Positions 1 to 7,209 are shown, counted from the first letter of the stretch. The stretch is DNA of 8,306 nucleotides from an uncultured Bacteroidota bacterium (GCA_903865465.1 CAIPJU010000073.1:1-8306), one strand, 5' to 3'. Notes: generated from the letters alone by a model not told the origin. Numbers and translations: made by a program.

Positions 1-176
1 ATAAACAGGTAAACCCCTGCCATTCTTACAGGCAGAAGATAAAGGTTCTGAATGAATTGTGCCTTTTCAATGACTTCATTACTGTATGTTATGATGTAGA
101 AGAAATACCATACAATCCAGAAAAAAACATGCCACCATACTCTATACCTGAAAAACAGACCAACAACATTTTTCAT
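1..176 (-). CDS. N-terminus of a probable LytS-type sensor histidine kinase (partial, runs off left edge)
   Basis: An open frame of 58 codons starts at ATG 176-174 and leaves the window at base 1. It is the first ATG after an in-frame TAA at 200-198. The peptide begins MKNVVGLFFRYRVWWHVFFW, then has a second hydrophobic stretch rich in W, Y, F and I to about residue 31. A short polar segment follows (SNEVIEKAQ), and then LYLLPVRMAGVYLF at 45-58. The pattern of a His next to an aromatic-rich helix (WWHVFFWIVWYFFY), then LP-(V/L)-(R/K)-x3-VYL, is what I recognise from the first membrane segments of Bacteroidota LytS/YehU-type kinases (His_kinase family). The kinase core lies outside the window, so this is an inference from the membrane part; another multi-pass membrane protein is possible. 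A very good promoter lies about 45 nt upstream of the start, which supports a real gene. An unrelated frame starting at 168 stops early and was discarded. Confidence 0.68.
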   Translation of the reverse strand, partial: MKNVVGLFFRYRVWWHVFFWIVWYFFYIITYSNEVIEKAQFIQNLYLLPVRMAGVYLF

Positions 177-221
177 AAAGATTTGATAAGATGACAGTTA
201 TTAATATTTTCTATTGAAGAG

Positions 222-252
222 CAAAGGTAATGAAAGGGAGTCTGTAAACAAA
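222..252 (-). promoter_or_regulatory. Bacteroidota-type promoter (-33 TTTG, -7 TAccTTTG) for the left-edge gene
   Basis: Read on the minus strand, TTTG at 252-249 is followed by a 19-nt spacer and TACCTTTG at 229-222. This matches the Bacteroidota housekeeping sigma consensus (TTTG or TTG around -33, TAnnTTTG around -7) at the known spacing. Transcription would start near 215-217, giving a leader of about 40 nt before the ATG at 176. The -33 element overlaps the end of the preceding terminator's U-tract. Confidence 0.72.
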
Positions 253-289
253 AAAGGAGGGTGTTCTGATATAATTTAAACACCCTCCT
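250..289 (-). terminator. Strong intrinsic terminator after the Gfo/Idh oxidoreductase gene
   Basis: A perfect 11-bp inverted repeat (AGGAGGGTGTT at 255-265 paired with AACACCCTCCT at 279-289) encloses a 13-nt loop. On the minus strand the GC-rich stem is followed directly by six T residues (255-250). It starts 27 nt past the oxidoreductase stop codon, the expected place for a rho-independent terminator. On the plus strand no U-tract follows, so it appears to act for minus-strand transcription only. Confidence 0.92.
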
Positions 290-316
290 GAAACCAACCT
301 GAGATTTATATTTTAA

Positions 317-1951
317 TTATGCCGGCATATCCGGAAGTTTGAAACCATTCAGATAATCATGTTTTATCATTCCGGAAACAAATTCCTTCACGTTTCTGGC
401 ACTTGGGTCAGCCTGTCCGGGACCCCCAGGGAAACCTGCAGGGGCAGCAGGAGCGGCACCCTTTGCTCCACCGGCTGTCTTGGCAGCAGCATTGGCCGCA
501 GCCATCATCTTGCCGATATCGAACATCTCCGACCATGTGGAGACTTTCTCATCAGCAGTGATGTTGGTAAACTGCATGTTTGGTCCGTCCCAGTCGAGAA
601 TCCTGTTCAGTTTCTGGAGACGAACTGCCAGTACACCCATAAGAACGATCTCATTAAATGGACCTGCTTCACCAAAATGTGACGCTGTTTTATCGCGAAG
701 ATCAGGATTTTTGCATGCAGCAACCCAGTCGAGATAATGGTTGTTCTCGGGAACTACTCTTAATACCTGAGGAGAATTAGGAGTTCTCCCTGAGAGGAGG
801 TAAGGAGCAGTGCCATGGCTTCCCAGGATAAGGGTGTCTTTTGTTCCGTAGATGGCGCAACCTTCGCCCTGCCATGTTTTTCCGTTAGGAAGCACATCGG
901 GGATCATAGCGTGGAAACCACCGTCGTACCAGGTAACTTCAACCTCGGGCAAGCCCATCTGAGGAAGATTCGGACGGGCAGGGAAGATCATCTTCACGAT
1001 CTGTGCATGAGGACATGCATCTTTTTTCAGTGTTGTTGACTGTCCCTGAACTTTTGTTGGGTAACCAAGCTGGAGCACTTTGAAAACAGGATGCATGTTA
1101 TGACAAGCCATATCGCCGAAAGCGCCTGTTCCAAAATCCCACCATCCGCGGAAGTTCCAGGGAGTGTAAGCTTTGTTATAGGGGCGGAAAGGCATATGGG
1201 CAATCCATAGGTTCCAGTCGAGATCTTTTGGCGGCTTCTCGACATCGACAGGAGTGTCGAGTCCCTGCGGCCATATTGGCCTGCTCGACCATACATCGAC
1301 TTTGCGGACTTCACCGATTTCACCTGCCCATGCCCATGCGCATGCCTGGCGGACGCCATCACCCGAAGAACCCTGGTTTCCCATCTGGGTGGCAACACCA
1401 TATTTTTTGGCAAGCTTTGTCAGAAGGCGTGATTCGTAAATGGTATGGGTAAGAGGTTTTTCAGTATAAACATTCTTGCCCATTGTAATAGCAGTAGCAG
1501 TCGGATTTGCATGGCTATGGTCGGCTGTGGCAACAACCACCGCATCGATCGATTTGCCCATTTCGTCGAGCATGACTCTCCAGTCCTTGTATTTTTTGGC
1601 GCTGGGATATTTGGCGAATGTGCCCTGAACTGGTCCGTATCCCCAGTCAACATCGCAAACGCCGACCAGTTTCTCGGTTCCCGGTTTGGATGCCATCGCA
1701 AAGCCACCCTGAGCAGCGGCTGCCACTTCTGGTTTGCAAATGCTTGTAATATCGCCCGAACCCTGGTTTCCTGATCCGATGAGGACAACATTCAGGGTAT
1801 CGCTGGGCGCCTGATGACCAAGCGTTTTTCCCATAGCAACACTTGGGATAATTGTTAAAGCCGCTGAAGCGGCGGCAGTCGTTTTCAGGAAACTCCTTCT
1901 TGAGAAAGGTTTCTTTCCTGATTCGTCATTACTGATCTTTTCGCTATCCAT
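317..1951 (-). CDS. Tat-exported Gfo/Idh/MocA family oxidoreductase
   Basis: A 544-residue protein with a twin-arginine signal: SRRSFLK at 17-23, then a hydrophobic Ala-rich stretch to about residue 40, so it should be exported already folded. The mature part starts with a Rossmann fold (VVLIGSGNQGSG, 55-66; acidic end of the second strand near CDVD, 99-102). The family EKP motif is at 164-166, where the Lys is the usual catalytic residue. The C-terminal substrate half carries WNFRGWWDFGTGAFGDMACHN (266-285) and H287. These match secreted Gfo/Idh/MocA dehydrogenases, which use tightly bound NAD(P) and commonly act on sugars, inositols or glycosides; the substrate here is unknown. After about residue 480 there is an Ala/Gly/Pro-rich stretch (roughly 484-516), then a tail of about 28 residues, making the protein somewhat longer than family members I know. 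The gene is GC-richer than its neighbours and is flanked by its own gap and terminator, so it is probably monocistronic. ATG 1951-1949 places the Tat motif at the expected distance. Confidence 0.9.
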   Translation of the reverse strand: MDSEKISNDESGKKPFSRRSFLKTTAAASAALTIIPSVAMGKTLGHQAPSDTLNVVLIGSGNQGSGDITSICKPEVAAAAQGGFAMASKPGTEKLVGVCDVDWGYGPVQGTFAKYPSAKKYKDWRVMLDEMGKSIDAVVVATADHSHANPTATAITMGKNVYTEKPLTHTIYESRLLTKLAKKYGVATQMGNQGSSGDGVRQACAWAWAGEIGEVRKVDVWSSRPIWPQGLDTPVDVEKPPKDLDWNLWIAHMPFRPYNKAYTPWNFRGWWDFGTGAFGDMACHNMHPVFKVLQLGYPTKVQGQSTTLKKDACPHAQIVKMIFPARPNLPQMGLPEVEVTWYDGGFHAMIPDVLPNGKTWQGEGCAIYGTKDTLILGSHGTAPYLLSGRTPNSPQVLRVVPENNHYLDWVAACKNPDLRDKTASHFGEAGPFNEIVLMGVLAVRLQKLNRILDWDGPNMQFTNITADEKVSTWSEMFDIGKMMAAANAAAKTAGGAKGAAPAAPAGFPGGPGQADPSARNVKEFVSGMIKHDYLNGFKLPDMPA

Positions 1952-2000
1952 TGAAATAGAGCTTAGGAATGTTTGTAAAAGGAATTAAAATCAAAAAAAG

Positions 2001-2017
2001 TATTGATTGAATCAATA
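2001..2017. repeat. 17-bp near-perfect palindrome upstream of the oxidoreductase gene
   Basis: TATTGATT and AATCAATA form two 8-bp arms around a single central G (2009). On the minus strand it is followed by CTTTTTTT (2000-1993). It lies 50-66 nt upstream of the oxidoreductase ATG. Two readings are possible: a dimeric repressor or activator site near the start of transcription, or a weak AT-rich terminator for read-through from the regulator gene. The TTGAT/ATCAA half-sites resemble an FNR/CRP-type box, but the spacer is 3 nt rather than 4. Confidence 0.45.
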
Positions 2018-2027
2018 TTTTAATACT

Positions 2028-2035
2028 CAAATTTA
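2028..2035 (-). promoter_or_regulatory. Possible -7 promoter element (TAAATTTG) for the oxidoreductase gene
   Basis: On the minus strand this 8-mer matches the Bacteroidota -7 consensus TAnnTTTG exactly, and it lies 77 nt upstream of the oxidoreductase ATG. No TTTG or TTG is found 19-21 nt further upstream; the nearest TTG is at 2064-2062, 26 nt away. If used, transcription would begin near 2022, just before the 2001-2017 palindrome. In an AT-rich gap such a match could occur by chance. Confidence 0.28.
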
Positions 2036-2153
2036 TTTATAAAACTGAACTGATATTCTTTCAATCGATGTAGAATGAACTACTGATGACAGAAAACGAT
2101 TTATCAGGGACTAAACATGATTTGGAATTTGTTATAGCAAGGGTGTCAGAAAG

Positions 2154-2184
2154 ATAATTTCAATGAGAAACAACCTGAAATTAT
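2154..2184 (-). terminator. Hairpin overlapping the response-regulator stop codon, possible weak terminator
   Basis: A perfect 9-bp inverted repeat pairs ATAATTTCA (2154-2162) with TGAAATTAT (2176-2184) around a 13-nt loop. The minus-strand stop codon (2183-2181) lies within the first arm of the transcript hairpin. The stem is AT-rich and is followed only by CTTTCT, so termination would be weak. It may instead protect the 3' end of the operon mRNA. Confidence 0.4.
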
Positions 2185-2942
2185 TTGGTATACCAGGCCT
2201 TAAATTCAGGAACACGGGCTTTGCTGACAATTATTTTCTCAGGTACCTGAACTTTCAGGTTTATAGACAGTTTGCTGCCAAACCAAACTGAAATATCTTT
2301 TATGGCTTCATGCGAAACAATATACTGCCTGTTTGCACGAAAAAATGCTTTAGGGTTAAGCTTAACGAAGATATCCTCAAGTGAATTGTCCATGTAATAG
2401 GTCTGCTGGTCCAGTGTAAATATTTTCACCATTTTATTCTCAGAATAAAAGCAGGCTATCTTGTCGGTTGCAAGAGGAATGAGCTTATCCTTATGAGGTA
2501 TTAAGAAGTTTGATTTATAAACCGTCCTGGCTTCGCTGATGGCTGCAAGTATATCAGGGATCAGCTGATTATTGCTTGCTTTTGTGCTCACAAGGTTTCG
2601 GAACTTTGTAATTGCACGGTCAAAACCCTTCTCATTGATTGGCTTTAGCAGGTAATCGATGCTGTTGACTTCGAAAGCCTTCAGGGCATATTCGTCATAG
2701 GCCGTGGTGAAAATTACCGGGCATGATATTTTTACTTTTTCAAAGATTGAAAAGGCCGAACCATCAGCAAGGTGAATATCCATAAAAACAAGGTCGGGGG
2801 CATCATTCAGCGAAAACCACTCAATGCTCTCATCGATGCTTTGCAAAATGGCAGCTACCTGGAAATCTCCGGCTGTCTGTTGGATCAGTCGCTGCAGTTT
2901 CTGAGCGGCAACGAGTTCATCTTCTACAATTACAGCTATCAT
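2181..2942 (-). CDS. LytTR-family response regulator
   Basis: A 253-residue two-domain regulator. The receiver domain (about 1-115) has the acidic pair E7-D8, the phospho-acceptor D55 in LVFMDIHLADG, T80 in FTTAYDEYALKAF and the switch lysine K100 in DYLLKP. A linker of about 30 residues leads to a LytTR DNA-binding domain (about 145-250), with the characteristic FFRANRQYIVS at 200-210 and a terminal basic strand. LytTR regulators bind DNA through beta strands, usually at paired repeats. The gene starts 38 nt after the stop of the sensor kinase, and the pair is the standard LytS/LytTR arrangement. It is the last gene of the pump operon, so the likely targets are that operon or nearby promoters, but no binding site can be assigned from this window. 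The start codon gives the usual receiver N-terminus (MIAVIVEDE). Length is typical for the family. Confidence 0.93.
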   Translation of the reverse strand: MIAVIVEDELVAAQKLQRLIQQTAGDFQVAAILQSIDESIEWFSLNDAPDLVFMDIHLADGSAFSIFEKVKISCPVIFTTAYDEYALKAFEVNSIDYLLKPINEKGFDRAITKFRNLVSTKASNNQLIPDILAAISEARTVYKSNFLIPHKDKLIPLATDKIACFYSENKMVKIFTLDQQTYYMDNSLEDIFVKLNPKAFFRANRQYIVSHEAIKDISVWFGSKLSINLKVQVPEKIIVSKARVPEFKAWYTK

Positions 2943-2980
2943 CTTTAAGTCGGTTTTAAATTTATGTAAAGTGACTTAAT

Positions 2981-4036
2981 TTAGATTTTAATCGGGTCAC
3001 TTTGTTTCAATAATGGGATCTCCACACAAAAAACATCTGTCTTGGTGATCATTATCTCTTTCTGAATCAGGAGACGGTACCGGTCAGTAAGGTTTGCCAG
3101 GCCCGTCCCTTCACCCTGTTCAGGTTCTTTTTTCAGATTCAGGTTATTCTTAACCCTGATTGTATCATTGGGAGTAGTTTCAATGGAGAGGATCAAAGGA
3201 GTATTTTTACTCAGTTTATTATGTTTTACTGCATTTTCCACCAGCAGCTGGAGGCTGATAGGCATTATGAACCAGCTTAAATACTTTTCGTCAATATTAT
3301 ATTCTATTCGGAAATTATCACCATAGCGGATTTTTATCATAGTCGCATACGATTTTGTAAAATCCAACTCATCAGAAAGCTGAATAATTTCCTTGTTATT
3401 AATTACGTAACGAAATACAGAAGAAAAGTCCTGCAGATAATTATGTGCCCCTTCATCATTATTTCCGATCAGACCATCAAGAGTATTCAGTGAATTGAAA
3501 ATAAAATGAGGATCGATCTGACTCTTAAGGACTTCATAGCGGATCCGGATATTCTCCGTCCTGAACCTTTCGTGTTCCACTGCAGCATCCTTTTCCCTCT
3601 GAGACATCACGGCAAGCAAAGTAATGATTTGCACTATCATAACTACAACCAAATCTTTTACCATATTAAATACGAAGTATTCTTTTATATTGGATTGATT
3701 GGCAGTGGTAATATGAAGACTTGAGAAGGCGATGCTCAGAACTACGGAAATCGCAATCGTACCAAAGAATAAAAAGAAGAAGTGTCTTTTTGCTTTCCAT
3801 TTACGTTGGACGATATAAAAATTAAAAACAAATAAAATGAAAAACAGGAAAACATTGCCTAAGAACATAGTTATTACAGGAACGACAATATCCTTAAGCG
3901 CGATGTTTGAATTATAAAAGACACCCAACAACAGAATAGCATTAAATGGTATACTGATCCTGAGAGCCAACAGCAAGGCCTGCTTGTTGGAAAAGGAATT
4001 TAATGACTTGCCTCTGATTAAAGTTATGAATTCCAT
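2981..4036 (-). CDS. LytS-type sensor histidine kinase (His_kinase/HATPase) with four predicted membrane helices
   Basis: A 351-residue sensor with about four hydrophobic helices (roughly 21-41, 50-76, 86-107 and 120-144) and little room for a periplasmic domain, so the stimulus is probably sensed in or at the membrane. A charged helix (145-170) links to the transmitter. The phospho-acceptor motif is LKSQIDPHFIFNSLN (170-184) with H177, the form used by the LytS/YehU class. The ATP-binding part has the N-box around QLLVENAVKHN (263-273; N268) and a G-box GEGTGLANLTDRY (308-320). The protein looks complete and functional, with no missing key residue. It begins only 18 nt after the RND transporter stop and precedes the LytTR regulator by 38 nt, so it is likely co-transcribed with both. 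AGGA directly abuts the ATG, too close to act as a normal ribosome binding site. The signal is unknown; sensing of envelope stress or the pump's substrate is an inference from position only. Confidence 0.92.
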   Translation of the reverse strand: MEFITLIRGKSLNSFSNKQALLLALRISIPFNAILLLGVFYNSNIALKDIVVPVITMFLGNVFLFFILFVFNFYIVQRKWKAKRHFFFLFFGTIAISVVLSIAFSSLHITTANQSNIKEYFVFNMVKDLVVVMIVQIITLLAVMSQREKDAAVEHERFRTENIRIRYEVLKSQIDPHFIFNSLNTLDGLIGNNDEGAHNYLQDFSSVFRYVINNKEIIQLSDELDFTKSYATMIKIRYGDNFRIEYNIDEKYLSWFIMPISLQLLVENAVKHNKLSKNTPLILSIETTPNDTIRVKNNLNLKKEPEQGEGTGLANLTDRYRLLIQKEIMITKTDVFCVEIPLLKQSDPIKI

Positions 4037-4054
4037 TCCTGTAGTTTATAAAGA

Positions 4055-7000
4055 TTATACCTCTGTATTTGCGAGAGCTACTCTTCTTTGATTCACTTTT
4101 TTAACCATTCTCTTCCAATGAATCTGACTCCGTTTTGACCTTAAACGATCGAAAATATAGAAAACAATCGGAACGACAATCAGAGTCAGTACCATGGAAC
4201 TTATTAATCCTCCTATTACGACCCATGCCATACCATTCTTCATTTCGGCACCATCGCCTGAGGCCAGAGCCACAGGAAGCATCCCGAAGATCATTGCAAA
4301 AGTAGTCATAAGGATCGGCCTCATACGTTCCTTACCAGCTTCAATTAGTGCATCAAAGGTACCGTATCCTTTATCATGCTTCATGTGATTTGTAAAGTCG
4401 ACAAGCAGGATCGCGTTTTTAGCCACAAGACCTATAAGGACAATAAGACCTATAATGCTGAATATATTAAGCGTATTCATTGTAAGGGCTAATGCCAGTA
4501 AGGCGCCGATCATTGACAGTGGGATAGAGAATAACACAACGAGAGGATCGGTTAATGAGTTATATAGTATTACCAGAATGAAATATATCAGAACAATAGC
4601 AGCAACGAAGGAAGTCCCAAGACTCCCAAAGGCTGAACTTTGCATTTCCATCATTCCGGCCGGTTTGATGGTGATATCAGATGGGATTTTTCCAGCTATG
4701 GCAGCAGTTATTTCCGAGCCTACCGTTCCTGAAGGACGTCCGTCCACATTCGACTTCACTGTTATAGAGGAAATACGGTCAATACGTTCTAATGCCGAAG
4801 GCCCCAGGCCAAAGCCTATTTCAGCGAATTGTTTCAGCTCAATGAGTTCACCCTTCTTGTTTACGAAGTTTATTTTGGAAACATCTCCCAGCTTTGTCCG
4901 GTCGAAATTATCTATCCCGATACGGATGTTATATTCAAAATCACCATCCTTGTACTTCGATTTATCGTAACCGTTAAGCGAGGTGCGTAGAGTTGTACCA
5001 ACATCACTTACTGATAAACCAAGGGCTGTCATCTTCTCGCGGCCAAGCTTTACCTGTACTTCCTGACGTGGATCATCGATTGAGTATTTTACATCTGAAG
5101 TTCCGGGAGTATGTTTCATGGTCTCCATTACCATCGCCGCTGTTTTCTTAACATGCTCATAGTCGGCCCCCTGAACAATTAGCTGGATAGGCTCACTGGT
5201 TGTACCGCTGATAGAGGCGATGGTTGTAAGGGCGCGAACTCCCGGAATCTGTTTCATGATTTCGGATTTAATCTGTTTGGAATATTCTTCAACACTCAGC
5301 TTACGCTTCTCTTTCGCCACGAGCTTCACATCTATCTTTGTGACGTTATTCTTAATGACTGTACCCGAGGTACCTACGTTAGTGTAAACACTCTCAACTA
5401 CAGGGTAGCTGTTTATTATCTTTTCAGCCTGCATAGTGATCAGGTTATTCTGATAAAGAGTAACCTGAGGATTCATATCCAGAGTGACAACAAATTCACC
5501 CTTGTCGATAACCGGTATGAAGGCGAAACCGATAAATCCGGTAGTAAGCAGTGCAAAGGAACCAATAAATAAAATCAGGGTAAATATAAGTGTGATTGTC
5601 TTGTGCTTTAAACCTGCTGCCAGTATTCTTGCATACCAGTTTTTTACAAGATCAAAGGTTCGTTCCACAAGGCGTGAGAACCGTCCTGAAAGTGTAGGAC
5701 GTGTATCATCCGGCATATTTCCGAAACGCGACATCAGCATCGGTGTTACAGTAAACGACACCAATAAGCTGGTGAGGGTAGCTACTACAATCGGAATTGC
5801 GAATTCTTTCAGGAGGTTGCCAATCAATCCGCCGCTGATTGCCATTGGCAGGAAAACAACAACGATCACAAGGGTTATGGCCATTGCAGTGAACATGATC
5901 TGTTTACAGCCATCAAGCGCAGCGCGCCATTTCGTTTTCCCTTTCTCCATATGGCGGAACATATTCTCAATAACCACTATTGAGTCATCAACAAGGATTC
6001 CAACTACCAGCGATAGAGCCATCAACGACATCATATTCAGAGAAAAACCGAGAACATACATTACTATGAAGGCCGGTATAATGGAGAGTGGCACAGCAAT
6101 CATAACTATCGATGCGCTGCGGATGTTATGAAGAAAAATAAAACAGACAAAAGCCACAATCAGAATAGCCAGAAACAGGTCAATAACAACAGCGTTTGCT
6201 GAAGCCCTGGTATAAACTGAATCATCAAATGCTATTTCAAATTTAACACTCTTTGCCGCGTATTCAGCTTCGATAGCTTTCATCTCTTTCTTTGCAAGAT
6301 CGGCAACGCTCACGGCATTGGCGTCACTCTGTTTCTGGATGGAAATACCGATAGCATCGTGTCCGTTGATACGGTTAAGTAGCTTCTGTTCGGCAAGGCC
6401 ATCCTCAACCTCAGCCACATCCATTACTTTAACCTTGCCTCCATTAGGAGTCATTGTAATTACAGTATTACGAAGTTCATTAAGATTTGAATATTTGGCA
6501 GCAAGACGTACAGAATAAACAACATTCTTATTTTCAACATTTCCCGCAGGTATTTCCATATTTGCGCTCTGAATAGATTGGAGCACCTGCAAAACAGAGA
6601 GCTTATAGGCTTTCAGTTTTTCGCCATCAATGTTCACTCTTATCTCACGTTCTTTACCGCCGGTCATTCTTACAGCTCCCACACCCTTTAGCTTCGCAAT
6701 ACGAGGTTGAATACGATCCTCCACCAATTTGTAAAATTCTGTAGGAGGCATTGTTGATGAAACTGCAAGCGACATGATGGCCCGTTCATCGAGGGCAACT
6801 TTATTAATTGATGGTTCTAGAACATCTGTCGGAAGATCGGTTTTAATAGCCGAGATCTTACGCTGAGCATCCTGAACAGACTGGCTGGCATCGGTTCCTT
6901 CATTAAGAGTAATAGCAATGATAGATACCCCTTCCATTGAGGTCGAGGTGATCTTCTTTAAGTTTTCGAGAGTTGAAATGGCATCTTCAATCTTTTTCGT

Positions 7001-7189
7001 AACCGAAGTCTCCACCTCCGATGCCCCTGCCCCGGGATAAATAGTCTGAACTGTTAACATTGGCAGCTCAAACTTAGGCATCAGGTTCAGGTTGAGCATA
7101 TTGTATGAAAGTAATCCGCCCAGTGCAAGCAAGATAAAGATTATCGATACAATTAGTGGCTTCTTTATGGATGATTCTACTATTGACAT
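4055..7189 (-). CDS. RND-family (AcrB/HAE1-like) efflux transporter, inner-membrane subunit
   Basis: At 1044 residues this is the normal length for a hydrophobe/amphiphile efflux RND transporter. The layout is the duplicated one: a first membrane helix (about 12-30), a large periplasmic loop (about 31-330), helices 2-6 (about 333-485), helix 7 (about 530-556), a second periplasmic loop (about 557-855) and helices 8-12 (about 857-1014). Proton-relay residues are in place: D401-D402 in GILVDDSIVVIEN (helix 4), K924 in GLVAKNAILLVDF (helix 10) and R957 in RMRPILMT (start of helix 11), matching D407/D408, K940 and R971 of AcrB. These residues support an active proton-driven pump rather than a decayed copy. 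The heavy-metal (CusA) type is less likely given the HAE1-style motifs. It works as a trimer with the adaptor encoded 20 nt upstream and an outer-membrane channel not seen here. Substrate cannot be predicted; the symbol is left blank because acrB/mexB assignments do not transfer at this distance. Confidence 0.95.
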   Translation of the reverse strand: MSIVESSIKKPLIVSIIFILLALGGLLSYNMLNLNLMPKFELPMLTVQTIYPGAGASEVETSVTKKIEDAISTLENLKKITSTSMEGVSIIAITLNEGTDASQSVQDAQRKISAIKTDLPTDVLEPSINKVALDERAIMSLAVSSTMPPTEFYKLVEDRIQPRIAKLKGVGAVRMTGGKEREIRVNIDGEKLKAYKLSVLQVLQSIQSANMEIPAGNVENKNVVYSVRLAAKYSNLNELRNTVITMTPNGGKVKVMDVAEVEDGLAEQKLLNRINGHDAIGISIQKQSDANAVSVADLAKKEMKAIEAEYAAKSVKFEIAFDDSVYTRASANAVVIDLFLAILIVAFVCFIFLHNIRSASIVMIAVPLSIIPAFIVMYVLGFSLNMMSLMALSLVVGILVDDSIVVIENMFRHMEKGKTKWRAALDGCKQIMFTAMAITLVIVVVFLPMAISGGLIGNLLKEFAIPIVVATLTSLLVSFTVTPMLMSRFGNMPDDTRPTLSGRFSRLVERTFDLVKNWYARILAAGLKHKTITLIFTLILFIGSFALLTTGFIGFAFIPVIDKGEFVVTLDMNPQVTLYQNNLITMQAEKIINSYPVVESVYTNVGTSGTVIKNNVTKIDVKLVAKEKRKLSVEEYSKQIKSEIMKQIPGVRALTTIASISGTTSEPIQLIVQGADYEHVKKTAAMVMETMKHTPGTSDVKYSIDDPRQEVQVKLGREKMTALGLSVSDVGTTLRTSLNGYDKSKYKDGDFEYNIRIGIDNFDRTKLGDVSKINFVNKKGELIELKQFAEIGFGLGPSALERIDRISSITVKSNVDGRPSGTVGSEITAAIAGKIPSDITIKPAGMMEMQSSAFGSLGTSFVAAIVLIYFILVILYNSLTDPLVVLFSIPLSMIGALLALALTMNTLNIFSIIGLIVLIGLVAKNAILLVDFTNHMKHDKGYGTFDALIEAGKERMRPILMTTFAMIFGMLPVALASGDGAEMKNGMAWVVIGGLISSMVLTLIVVPIVFYIFDRLRSKRSQIHWKRMVKKVNQRRVALANTEV

Positions 7190-7209
7190 GATAAGTTGAT
7201 TGCTAAGGG

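Larger units (their letters stand above)
1952..2180. other. Non-coding gap between the response regulator and the oxidoreductase
   Basis: A 229-nt AT-rich intergenic stretch with no supportable ORF on either strand. It holds the regulator's 3' hairpin, the 2001-2017 palindrome and a -7-like element, each listed separately. The middle part (about 2065-2150) shows nothing I can interpret. Its length, and the two hairpins, argue that the oxidoreductase is a separate transcription unit from the pump and kinase genes. Confidence 0.6.

Noticed and set aside
100..168. Alternative start at 168-166 for the left-edge gene
   Set aside because: That frame reaches a stop after about 22 codons, whereas the frame from 176 stays open to the edge and encodes a coherent membrane segment.
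359..1774. Several plus-strand open frames of 61-109 codons
   Set aside because: All are antisense to the oxidoreductase and are explained by its higher GC content lowering stop-codon frequency.
1027..1791. Minus-strand open frames of 128 and 123 codons overlapping the oxidoreductase
   Set aside because: They are alternative-frame readings of a gene with clear Tat, Rossmann and EKP motifs, and their translations look random.
2003..2015. FNR/CRP-like box TTGAT-TGA-ATCAA
   Set aside because: The half-sites match but the spacer is 3 nt instead of the canonical 4, so I list only an unassigned palindrome.
2981..4036. D175 in the kinase H-box (QIDPHF instead of QINPHF) as a possible defect
   Set aside because: Asp at this position is a familiar variant in LytS-type kinases; the phospho-acceptor His, N-box and G-box are intact.
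4455..4970. Plus-strand open frame of 171 codons
   Set aside because: Antisense shadow of the transporter gene, with no domain and no plausible promoter.
5484..6131. Plus-strand open frame of 215 codons
   Set aside because: It lies fully antisense to the RND transporter, whose motifs and length are unambiguous. Its translation has no recognisable domain.
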